The notes under the pieces were generated by a model. That model saw only the letters and a list, made by a program, of their open reading frames with translations, ran no database searches and had not been told where the DNA came from. The position numbers and the translations under genes are program-made. A stretch of DNA of 64,000 bases from Protopterus annectens (taxonomy: Eukaryota; Chordata; Ceratodontiformes; Protopteridae): NCBI RefSeq assembly GCF_019279795.1, contig NC_056750.1:697329894-697393893 (forward strand), read 5' to 3'. Position 1 is the stretch's first letter, and each line of letters starts with the position of its first letter. Below, in pieces: positions 55,345-64,000 of this stretch.

Positions 55345-56822
55345 CCTTCTAATATTTATTTTATTTTTTTTTTTTAGCATTTGTTTACCAGGAAAGTCTG
55401 ACTGGACACAGGTCCCTTTTCAGCAGAGGCCCAGGGTGAAAAGCTCCATGAGTAACAGTAAATTTCTACGCACACATTATAATAATCAAAAAAGGATAAA
55501 GTAAACAAAATGTAGTATACATAAGAACATACAAATTTGCTACATCTTCACAACAAAACCTAGGCTTTGAACATAGCTAGTACTATTTGTAGGTATGACT
55601 TTTGTCAAGATATAAGGTTAAGACAGGTCGGTAGGAACAAAGGATTAAACACCGGGGGGAGAAGTTGGATATGTTTTGGGTTTACTGTGATGTATCGGAG
55701 CACTCATGAGGGGGTTAGTACAGGAACATAGCCCCTTATTTTTTAGATAAACTTTAAGTGATGGCGTAAAGTGGTTAGTGGATGAGATTGAGAGAACGGA
55801 GTTAGGAAGGGAGTTCCATATACGAGATATATAGTTGGAAAATAAAGATTCGCCTGCAGTGTTGTTGGCCTTGGAGATGGTGAGTAAGTTCTTGTTGTTA
55901 GAGTGTAGTGGTCTGCTGGAACTGTAAGGATGGATGAGATTTTGTAGTGCAGGGGTTCTAGTTGGTTGTGTTACAATTTTTTGAGTTAGAGAGAGTTGGC
56001 TGTAAAGAATAATGTTGGGAGGCTCAACCCAGTCTAGTATTCTTAAAATTGTACAGTGATGTGTTCTGTATGGGCAGCCAGATGCAAACTTAGCAATTTT
56101 ATTATAACATGTTTTTAGCTTAGATAAGTCAGTTTTCCTTAGATTAGTTAAAATTGGAGAGGCATATGGTAGAGTGGAGAGCAGATGGGTTTGTGCTAAT
56201 GTAATTTTGGCCATTGTGATCAGAAACCTTTTGTGGCTATATAGACTTCCAAGTTTCTTATGGACTTTTTTTTATAGTTAGGGAGACATTCAAGTCAACT
56301 TTTAGGGTATTTTCTATTTCCACTCCAAGAAGCTTTGTATGAGTTGTCGTGGAGATCACAGTATTGTCTTTGGCTAGTATGTTAAATGTTGGGCATGAGA
56401 TGGATGTCTTGTTAGGTTGGAAGAGTAATAATTTAGTTTTGTTTGGGTTGAGGATTAGACGGGCACTGGCTAACCATGTTTTAACAGAAGTGAAAGATTC
56501 CTGTGTTTGAGAATGAAGAGCTGATAGAAAAGTGGCAGCACAGATAAGTGTTGAATCATCTGCATAGTCTATTATAGAACCATGTGGAGTAGCTGTGTGT
56601 AGATTATTAGTAAAGAGGGAGAAAAGGAGAGGACCCAAGATAGATCCTTGGGGGACACCAATGGATAAAGGAAGGCATGGAGATAGGTCACCCTGCCATA
56701 GAACAAATTGTTGACGTCCAGATAAATAGTTATGAAACCATGCTGTGGCACATGATGAGAAGGATAGCTCAGTTAGTACATCTATTAGATTGGAATGGGA
56801 GACCATATCAAAAGCTTTTGAT
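55345..56822 (-). mobile_element. L2-like LINE, 3' part (second copy)
   Basis: On the minus strand it starts at about 56822 inside the LSKAFDMVSHS block and ends in GGGCCTCTGCTGAAAA (55432-55417) and ACTTTCCTGGTAAACAAATG followed by an A-rich tail (about 55345-55378). Same family as 35850-37735. Confidence 0.82.
55645..56822 (-). pseudogene. L2-like LINE RT fragment
   Basis: Minus frame 56806-56258: FDMVSHSNLI, LSIGVPQGSILGPLLFSLFT, DYADDSTLICAA (catalytic pair intact) and KLLGVEI. A frameshift near 56250 leads to 56214-55645: MAKITLAQTHLLSTLPYASP, CYNKIAKFASGCPYRTHHC, IWNSLPNSVLSI. It is collinear with the plus-strand copy. The N-terminal RT and the endonuclease are missing. Confidence 0.85.
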
Positions 56823-56983
56823 AATATTGTAATAATAATGCATTACTGGCTATTATAGGCTCTTATATTACTGAAATAGTACTACCCCACCACCCATATT
56901 TTTAATTTCTTATATTCTGACTGCTTTCACAGTAAAATCTCTTAAAACAGTCAGTAGCTGTGTGGGAAACATCAAGTGAATAA

Positions 56984-57166
56984 TAAGAAGTTATGTACCT
57001 ACCATAATGTTCCATGTTAGTTGTCTTCTTCTCGCCTTCTTTCTTGCTGGTTGGGTTCGGAGCTAATCCTCGGCTCCGACTCGGCCATCTTCAAAAGCTC
57101 GAGAGCTACTTACTGGCTCGAGGCCCCCCCTATATCCCATGATGCCTGGCGCTAGATACCCAGATC
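56984..57166 (-). repeat. DIRS right terminal repeat
   Basis: 57038-57166 is the inverted copy of 60806-60945; shared words are GGTTGGGTTCGGAGCT, ATCCTCGGCTCCGACTCGGC, CATCTTCAAAAGCTCGAGAG and CCATGATGCCTGGCGCTAGA. The outermost 56984-57046 is complementary to the ICR. Confidence 0.92.
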
Positions 57167-57349
57167 TCATTTGGTAAGTCTAACTGCAGACATAATAATA
57201 ATAATAATAATAATACAGGAATCCTGTCCTAGAATGCATAAATCCTACTGGAGAGACTACTAGTCAGAAGGAATAGCCAGAGAAGACTCAGCCAGTGATA
57301 AAAGGAACTCTTCTCGGTCTACTAAGATAGGGGGATGGAGGGTGAGACG

Positions 57350-57455
57350 CAAGAAAGAAGGCGAGAAGAAGACAACTAACATGGAACGTTATGGTAGGTA
57401 CATAACTTCTTAATGTTAAGTTGTCTATCTCACCTTCATTCCTGCTGGTTGGGAC
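57350..57455 (-). repeat. DIRS internal complementary region (ICR)
   Basis: 57350-57412 is the reverse complement of the right terminus (one mismatch in 63). 57413-57455 equals the reverse complement of the left terminus (60918-60960, three mismatches). The joint reads CTTCTTA|ATGTTAAG with no extra base. In DIRS models the ICR templates circularisation of the cDNA ends. Confidence 0.92.
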
Positions 57456-57485
57456 AGCGTCCCTAGCACCTCAATCCTGGGTGGC

Positions 57486-58681
57486 TCATCGGAACAGACT
57501 CTTCAGTTCAGTGGAACCAAAATCAGCTCTGCTCCTGGAGGCCACGTCCAGCTTATAATGTGAAATAAAGGTATGAGGATTGGCCCATGTAGCTGCCGCA
57601 CAAATAGTTTCCATTGGTAATCTTGCCTGAAAAGCCACTGAAGTAGCTACAGCTCTAGTGGAGTGACCTTTTGGTTTAGCAGGAAGCTCTTTATTCCTCA
57701 GCTGATATATAAATGCAATAATAGATGTCAACCAGCTAGATAAGGTTACTTTCGACACAGGTAGACCTTGTGTACCCTCAGCATAGGACAGGAACAGCTG
57801 GTCTGATTTTCTGATTTGCTTAGTTCTACGCAAGTAGAAGCGTAACTGTCTATGAACATCCAACTGATGCAATTTGTATTCCGCCTTGTTGGAGTAATTT
57901 GGAAAAAAACACAGGCAGATCAATAGACTGATTCAAATTATTGTCAGAAGAAATCTTTGGAAGGAAGGAAGGATTAGTCCTAAGAGAAACTCTATCATTG
58001 TGGAAAACTAGATAAGGAGGGCGAACACAAAGAGCCGGAAGTTCAGAAACTCTTCTGGCTGATGTAATTGCAACCAGTAGAAGGGTTTTCCAAGAAAGAA
58101 ACCTTCAAAGAACAAGAAGCTTCAGGTTCAAAGGGGGGCAGTGTCAGGGAAGCTAAAATCAAATGTCGATCCCACAGAGGCGGGGGATCTCTCACTGGTG
58201 GCCTGAGTAAAGTAGTCCATTTGAGAAAAGCTTTACAAAGCTTATGGGATATGATACTAGTATCCAATAGACCTGTATGAAAGTTTGAAATTGCAGCCAA
58301 CTGAACTCTAATCATTGCAGAAGAAGATCCAGCACGAAAAAGCTCCGCTAAAAAATCCAAAATATGGTGCACAGGGGCTGAAAAGGGATCTATATTCCTA
58401 GCCTCTGCCCAGAAAGAGAAACGTTTCCACTTACTAGCATAAGTATTAATAGTGGTAGACTTATACGATGATAAGATGATTTCACGCACCGAGTGGGAGA
58501 TGTTCGGAAGCCTGGCTAAGGTCGGAAGTGGAGCAACCAAGCAGTGAGCTGGAGAGATTGAAGGGATTGGTGCAGCCTGCCCGACTGATGGATCAGGAGG
58601 TCTGGAACTGGGTCCAGGGCTGCTCCAGGAAGTAATGATGCAGGAACAGGAGCCAAATTTGTCGAGGCCAGTAAGGGGCAA
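57486..58681 (-). pseudogene. DIRS tyrosine recombinase
   Basis: Two minus-strand frames. 58681-58043 has the N-terminal SAM-like part: ILSSYKSTTINTYASKWKRF, SFWAEARNIDPF, ILDFLAELFRAG and AAISNFHTG. 57923-57486 has the catalytic part: DVHRQLRFYLRRTKQIRKSD, KGHSTRAVATSVAF (His-x2-Arg), CAAATWANPHTFISHYKLDV (His and the nucleophile Tyr). The second catalytic core is intact. A frame break lies between 58043 and 57923. Domain order and the HSTRAVAT block are DIRS-specific. Confidence 0.88.
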
Positions 58682-59583
58682 TAAGGATCATCTTGCATCC
58701 CAATGTGGTAGCTTTCTGTATTAATTTGGGAATCAGGGGGAACGGAGGGAATGCATAAAGAAGTCCCTGAGGCCAATCGTGAACTAGAGTGTCTCTGGGG
58801 GAGTGTCCGGGAAGAGGGAGGAGAGAGAAGAAATTGTTGCACTTGCTATTGAAGGGGGTGGCAAAAAGGTTGGAGCAAGGCTGACCCCATTTGCGGAAGA
58901 TTTGGTCCGCTACTGTCTGATTGAGAGACCACTCGTGAGGCATGAGGATTGCTCTGCTCAGCCTGTCCGCTATAACGTTGGACTTCCCAGGGATGTGCGC
59001 TGCTATCAGAAACCGTTGGCAACAGATCACCCACTGCCAGAGTCTGAATGCTTCTCGACATAGGGGGTAGGACCTGGTTCCGCCCTGCTTGTTGATCTAC
59101 CACATGACCAACATATTGTCTGTTTGAATTGCAATGGTCCCAGTGGGAAGAGAGTTGTGAAGAGCTTACAATGCCAAAAGCACGGCCCTCATCTCCAAGA
59201 CATTGATATGCAGATGGTACTCGTGAGGCTGCCAGGTGCCTTGAACTGTTCTGCCCTGAAAATGCCCCCCCCACCCAATCAGGGAGGCATCCGTGGTCAC
59301 CGTAGCCACTGGAGGACGAAAAGCAAATGGTCTGCCCTGGGGTACTGATGGGGAGACCATCCGCCAAGCAAGTTGGTTTTTGCATGTCTGTGTGATCATT
59401 ATCTTGTGAGACATTGGAAGTTGCTGGAAAGACCACTGGGTGAACAGCATCCACTGAAGAATCCTCATATGAAAACGAGCAAGGGGGACTAGTATGATAG
59501 CTGCTGCCATGAGACCCAAGGTTTTTAGGACGAATCTGGCCTGAATTTTTTTGCATCCTAATAAGACCTGCACATGTCGTCAA
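58593..59583 (-). pseudogene. DIRS RNase H and downstream methyltransferase-like region
   Basis: Frame 59573-59166: VTTDASLIGWGGHFQGR and TWQPHEYHLHINVLEMRAVL (RNase H Asp and Glu blocks). Frame 59030-58593 continues: QRFLIAAHIPGKSNVIADRL SRA, ending the RNase H, then FATPFNSKCNNFF and LIAPYWPRQIW, the conserved DIRS segment between RNase H and recombinase. Frameshifts separate the pieces. Confidence 0.82.
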
Positions 59584-59740
59584 TGTCTAACACTCTGTCT
59601 AATGGAAGTCTCGCTGACATGTCCTTTGTATTTAAGTTTGAGCCTATAAAGGTAATAGATTGACAAGGTGACAATGCAGACTTTTCGAAATTTACTGTGA
59701 TGCCTAGTTTGGAGCAAGTTTGGATGGTGTAGTCTTTGGC

Positions 59741-60400
59741 TCACAGCAGGTGATGCCTGGTGGTTGCAGTAAGGAGCCAGTCATCTAAATATGGAAACAC
59801 ATGGAATCCTTGCTGTCTCAGGTGAGTGGTAACTACTGCCAAGCATTTGGTGAACACCCTGGGGGCTGTGGTGAGACCAAAGGGCAGAGCTCTGAACTGA
59901 TAATGACTGGCTCCCAGCCGGAAGCGGAGGAATCTTCTGGACCGTCTGTCCATTTTGATATGGTAGTACGCGTCCTGAAGATCTATGGAGCACATCCAAT
60001 TGTCTTGACCCAGAAAGGGTAAAATGGACTGTAGCATGACTATCTGGAACTTCGTTCTTTGAACAGACCTCTTTAGTCTGCTGAGATCCAGAATGGGTCT
60101 CCAGTCCCCTGTCTTTTTTGGTACCAAAAAGAACCTTGAGTAAATTCCGGATCCTTGCTGGTCTGCTGAGACTGGCTGGATGGCTCTTTTTCTTAGCAGT
60201 TATGACATTTCTTGAACTGCTTGATCCCTTAGATTGGGTGGAACATCTGGAAGGGGTTTGTTGGGAATGTAGGGAGTGCGAAAGAAGGGGATTTTGTAGC
60301 CTTCGGATATGACAGACAGTACCCAATTGTCTTGTGTTATACTTGCCAGGCTTTTGGGTACAGCGATAGTCTTCCCCCGACTGCCTCCGAAGGTGGACAG
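59741..60400 (-). pseudogene. DIRS reverse transcriptase
   Basis: Minus-strand frame with one stop near 60200: SEGYKIPFF, VSADQQGSGIYSRFFLVPKK, GDWRPILDLSRLKR (about 60110-60070), MCSIDLQDAYYHIKMD, FRALPFGLTTAPRVFTKCLA and FPYLDDWLLTA (catalytic Asp pair intact). 60127-59741 is a clean 128-codon stretch. The class is Ty3/DIRS-like RT with the DIRS YLDDWLL core. Confidence 0.9.
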
Positions 60401-60680
60401 CCGGGCAGCACCTCAGGGATGCTGGAAGGGCTTGTCAGAGAAAGATTCTCTTTGGCCCTGATTTTGCGGACCCCCTCTGCCCAGAGAGCGATGTCTATTG
60501 TTGTTCCCTCCTCTGCCCCTGGAGGGGAACTCTCCACGTGTGTCAGGCACGGCTTCCTGGGGTTTCCGGAACCACAACTTCCCACTCTTCTGACCCTTGG
60601 GATACAGGGGGGGGGAGGGGAAAACTCTCTAACAAGAAAACGAGTTTTCAAGGGAAGGAGACTAAATTACAAATAGATAA
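60400..60680 (-). pseudogene. DIRS gag C-terminal remnant
   Basis: Minus strand upstream of RT reads an Arg/Gly-rich stretch (RGRGGNNNRHRSLGRGG) then SFSDKPFQHP, a stop and LSTFGGSRGK. This fits the nucleic-acid-binding end of DIRS gag. Only about 90 codons precede the left repeat region, so most of gag is gone. Confidence 0.6.
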
Positions 60681-60805
60681 CTACACTATTATAACTACAA
60701 TAACTATTCTAAACACCAACTACTATAAAATGTTTATATATACTACAATAAAATTGAAAAATACGACCTGAGCCAGTAAAAGCAACCTCGCAGCAGAAGC
60801 GGCAA

Positions 60806-60960
60806 ACAAGATCTGGGTATCTAGCGCCAGGCATCATGGGATATAGGGGGGCCTCGAGCCAGTAACTAGCTCTCGAGCTTTTGAAGATGGCCGAGTCGGA
60901 GCCGAGGATCAGCTCCGAACCCAACCAGCAAGAATGAAGGCGAGATAGAAAACTTAACAT
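60806..60960 (-). repeat. DIRS left terminal repeat
   Basis: Inverted copy of 57038-57166. Its outermost bases (60918-60960) recur in the ICR. Confidence 0.92.
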
Positions 60961-61439
60961 CAAATGTTGTAAATATCTTGCCTAGTTTGCAGAACAGACT
61001 GTTTCCTGCTTAAATATAATCTAATAGTATTTGATTGGGTGCAAAACTGCTGAGCAAAAAATAATGTATATTTAATAATTGATTAAATGCTCTAAGACAT
61101 ATGGGCAGTTAAGGGAGATGATAAATCATAAAAGGTAAGAAGACAGCATCTAAGAGTTATAACACTGTTAAGTCAACTTTGAGATACTTTATATTCAGGA
61201 AAGGACATAATAAATACTAATCATTGTCTCTAAGTCTGCAAGGGGTTATAAAACAAGGAAAGAACAAAGGAAGAGCAACAATTTGTTCGCATGGTAAATA
61301 GGCTGCATAGTCCTTGGTACATGTAATTCAACAATAAATCATGCTGAGAAGGCACATCAGGAACAGCAGTCATGACTGAGATGTGTGTCAGCAGGACTAA
61401 TTTGATCAGGAGGTTTTCAGGTGCTCATGCTAGGAGTTC

Positions 61440-63430
61440 CTGGAAATTATTAAGATGGATACAGACAGTAATGCTGAAAAAGTATTTAGCAGAATAAGCT
61501 GGAATTTTATAAGTAGGACAATGGAAGCCTTTGCATTCCCTGATACAATAATGTCAATTAGGAGAATATACGAAGGATCAGAGGCAAAAATTAAAGTGAG
61601 AGTGCTCCTCTCTAATAAGTTGCATCTGAACAGAGGAATCAGGCAGAGGTATCCTCTTTCTCATTTATTGTTTGCTTTATATTTAGAGCCATTGGCAAGA
61701 AAATAACAGACTCAAAAATTCAAAGATATAATTGGTATTGTAATCAAAAGAAAAGTTGGCTTTATGAGCAGGTGATAGTATTTTATAACTGATAAAACCA
61801 TAAAAGGAAATCTCTGTTGTAGAACATTTTGAGACAGTTTTGAGTTTTTTTCAGGATATAAAATTAATGAAAATAAAACAAAGGCTACAGGTGTAAACTA
61901 TGTACAATGCATGAATTGATTCAGCAATACCCATACTTATGGGGAAATGATAAAATGAAGCAATTAGGAGCCTAGAATAAATTATTCTGTTATGCCAGCT
62001 GTGGATGAAAGAGACTAAACAAAAGATAACAAAAACTGAGAAACTGGAAAGTCTTGTTTATGGATATGGATAGCAAGGTACAACCACTGAAAATGTTTAG
62101 TCCCTTTAGTTTTATATACAGGTCAAGCATATTTTTGTCAGCCAGAGGAGAAGTTTGTACACAATGATTAATAAAGAGTTAGAAATTAAAAAAATTAGAA
62201 TACAGTGGGATTTTCGATGCAGATGCTTAAGGAGAGTAATAACAACCATACTGAATATTAAATTTATAAACTATCAAAAAGTATTCTAAGAACAAAGACA
62301 ACAAAAGAATGGAGAAAGAAATTCCGCTGATAGGGATTGCTGCAATTAGGTTTAGAAAGAATAGGCAAGAGGGGGCATGAATTTACTGGAGAAAACTGGC
62401 AAAGAAACCAAGGTACTGGGAGCAAATAACAGGATAGACAGAACGTTAATAGTGTGGGAAAAGGCCAGGAAGACTTTTGGACTGCAGGCTAGAGACTGCT
62501 TTCTCCATCTGGGATTGATATCAGAGTATAGGCAAAAATAAAGGGATGGGGGAATCCTAAGTGAAAGACCTGATGGCTGAGTTTTTAATCAAATCTAGAA
62601 AAGATGCTGCTGTTAAAATGTGATAATTAGAAGAGTATATAAAATATTATACAATATTTATAGGAATCAATCAGAGGAGGTTAGAAAAGATTAAGAAGAA
62701 AGGTTGAATAAACAATTCACAAGGAAACATTGGGAGGATGTACGCCCCCCAAATATGCAACAAAGTCTAGAATATTTAAGATTTTTGCTTGGAAGTGTTT
62801 GTATAGGTATTTTTAAACCCAAGCAGACTTCAAAAAATTTTTCCACAGGTAGATGGCAAATACTGGAAGTGTGATGCTGATGAAAGCAATAACTGGGAAC
62901 ATATGTTTTGGGAGTGTAATGAGTTGGCATACTGTAAAAACTCTATACAGGCTATTCTCTTAGAAATATTAGGTGAGCAAATTGGTGCAACTAGCAAAAT
63001 TATTTTTTGACCTGTATTGCCTGTTACATTGATTGCCTGTATATAGTAAACCATGTTAAATTTGCAAAAAAAAAATCAAATACTGGAAAATGGAAATCAA
63101 TGTCTAAATGAGCTGTATTTGAAGTACTGAATATTGTAGCACAGATAAAAGAACTGGAAATGGGATCTTTAGAAAAGGAAAAAAAATACATAGTAAAAAC
63201 TTGAAAATATGGAAATAATATATGCAGAATAATGTTTTGGAGGAGGACTTAGATTTAAGGGAGGGCAATAATTGAGCAATTTATGTAATGTTAGATTAAT
63301 GATAGTTATACCAAATACATTGTTTGTATAATGTTTGTTATTGGTAGCATGTTAATATGCATTGTTTTCTTTTATACAAATGTATGTTTGAATATGTCTT
63401 AAGTGATAATTCAATAAAGGTATTAAAAAA
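61440..63430 (+). pseudogene. Tx1/L1-like LINE remnant
   Basis: Frame 61455-61706: NAEKVFSRISWNFI, MEAFAFPDTIMSIRRIYEG, KIKVRVLL and [26 protein letters not shown]. These are L1-group RT blocks ([29 protein letters not shown]). The YADD region near 61765 is degraded (AGDS with a stop). GYKINENKTKATGVN near 61855 follows. Near 62850-62910 YWKCDADESNNWEHMFWECN resembles the L1/Tx1 C-terminal CxxC-H-C knuckle. A 3' UTR ends with AATTCAATAAAGGTATT. Heavily decayed. Confidence 0.7.
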
Positions 63431-63530
63431 TAGATGGTTACAGACAGACAGCAAGAATCCAGTCCCATAGTGAATGAATATGATGAGCAGAAGTCAGTTG
63501 CATATACTACAATTATTTTAGCAATTAAAG

Positions 63531-63872
63531 TGGGTTCCTATCAGAAAGTCAAACTTCTGCAGTTTCGAACCTCATATAGTCAATACCATATGTTTGAATT
63601 TGCAGAAGTTTGAGCATTTCAATGGAAATCTCCATAAGGGGAGGTTTCTGTTTTGTTCAATGTGGTGTGATCTCAGAGTTGGTATATTTAAGTAGTGGGG
63701 AGTGTAGGGGTGCAGTGGGGCTTGTCCCCCCCTGCTTACAACAGTTTATTTTGTTTTCTTTTCTTTTTTCTTTTGTTTTGTATCCATAGACGAAGTTTTT
63801 TAACTTCGAACAGGATGGTTCGAACATTCCGTGTTCGAAGTTATTAAACTATGACTATGTGATATAGACCCA
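63531..63872 (-). mobile_element. 342-bp MITE, second copy of the 2654-3009 family
   Basis: Ends TGGGTTCCTATCAGA (63531) and, inverted, TGGGTCTATATCAC (63872). It shares the core GGTGCAGTGGGGCTTG with copy 1 in opposite orientation, and GATCTCAGAGTTGGTATAT. Flanks TTAAAG (63525-63530) and ATAAAG (63873-63878) form a 5 of 6 TSD. An AACTTCGAA/TTCGAAGTT palindromic part at 63797-63843 is extra relative to copy 1. Confidence 0.7.
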
Positions 63873-64000
63873 ATAAAGTCAGACGACAAAGGGTGCTATG
63901 ACATCTTAAGAAACTAGTACTCTGTTTCTCATTCCAGCTGCTGATGCTACATCTGGTTTCAGCCATTATAAACAAATAAATGACTGCCATATTCCCAATT
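63873..64000. other. Window end, nothing recognised
   Basis: No feature recognised. Confidence 0.4.

Larger units (their letters stand above)
56984..60960 (-). mobile_element. DIRS-type tyrosine-recombinase retrotransposon
   Basis: Order on the minus strand: left inverted terminal repeat (60960-60806), gag remnant, RT, RNase H, tyrosine recombinase, internal complementary region (57455-57350), right inverted repeat (57166-56984). The ICR holds the complement of the right end (57350-57412 against 56984-57046, one mismatch) directly joined to the left-end sequence (57413-57455 matching 60960-60918). This is the DIRS architecture and fixes both termini. 3,977 bp is short for DIRS, since most of gag is missing. 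No TSD, as expected for recombinase integration. Confidence 0.92.

Noticed and set aside
56968..60963. AACATCAA on both sides of the DIRS element as a TSD
   Set aside because: The left copy lies 9 bases outside the terminus, and at the right it overlaps the element's own end. DIRS insertion is not expected to make a TSD.
1..64000. CRISPR array, phage, bacterial operon or rRNA
   Set aside because: The direct repeats found are minisatellites or transposon parts without regular unique spacers. All coding traces are eukaryotic retroelement or DNA transposon types.
1..64000. Endogenous retrovirus with LTRs
   Set aside because: No gag-pol-env order, tRNA primer site or direct LTR pair was seen. 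All RTs are LINE, Penelope or DIRS types.

Overview
This window looks like intergenic or intronic DNA from a vertebrate, and almost everything recognisable in it is transposable-element debris. I find no conventional host gene, no rRNA and no CRISPR. The mix of elements points to a fish or amphibian-grade genome, not a bird or mammal. It includes CR1-clade LINEs with an esterase ORF1, L2-like LINEs with a tRNA-derived SINE partner, Penelope-like elements, a DIRS tyrosine-recombinase retrotransposon, and RTE and Tx1/L1 remnants. DNA transposons are hAT, Harbinger, MULE and Tigger types. One SINE tail (GACCCC ... AAGCCGAAAGAAG) resembles tails I associate with ray-finned fish. The species cannot be resolved from sequence alone.

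Layout, left part. A CR1 3' end (1-476) abuts a Penelope-like element with RT and GIY-YIG (477-2470). A 356-bp MITE with a 6-bp TSD follows (2654-3009). A CR1 copy (5190-7999, resuming at 12890-13166) is split by a 4.9-kb hAT-type insertion (8000-12889) with an 8-bp TSD. That insertion carries two SINEs, a TG microsatellite, hairpins and interspersed ~190-bp units.

Middle part. From 13 to 19 kb there is a solo Penelope terminal segment, a Tigger-type MITE, a MULE derivative with a FLYWCH domain between TA microsatellites, and a 159-bp MITE. From 19.3 to 21 kb an RTE fragment splits a 47-bp minisatellite. A dead Harbinger transposase lies at 22-23 kb, and a duplicated CR1 endonuclease fragment at 24.9-25.7 kb. 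25.7-32 kb is mostly anonymous. A Penelope-like element with inverted terminal arms occupies 32.1-34.3 kb. An L2-like LINE (35.85-37.74 kb, +) and a CR1 3' half (38.6-39.7 kb, -) follow. 40.5-42.4 kb is a second copy of repeats found inside the hAT insertion, with its own SINE.

Right part. A near-complete CR1 LINE lies on the minus strand (44.46 to about 49.3 kb) with zinc-finger/coiled-coil and esterase ORF1 segments and an endonuclease-RT ORF2. Next are an older CR1 copy broken by 2.7 kb of repeats (49.5-54.25 kb), an L2-like LINE (55.3-56.8 kb, -), a structurally complete but gag-poor DIRS element (56984-60960, -), a Tx1/L1-like remnant (61.4-63.4 kb) and a second copy of the first MITE in inverted orientation (63531-63872).

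How they relate. The L2-like LINE tails match the SINE tails, which suggests LINE-driven SINE mobilisation. One SINE copy has the same tRNA-like head but a different tail. Penelope-derived segments repeatedly carry a CTGAWGA-stem-GAAA signature that resembles part of a hammerhead ribozyme core. The DIRS internal complementary region encodes the exact joint of its two ends. All coding regions carry stops or frameshifts, so I report them as pseudogenes. Coordinates of degenerate elements are approximate; those with TSDs, TIRs or the DIRS ICR are precise.
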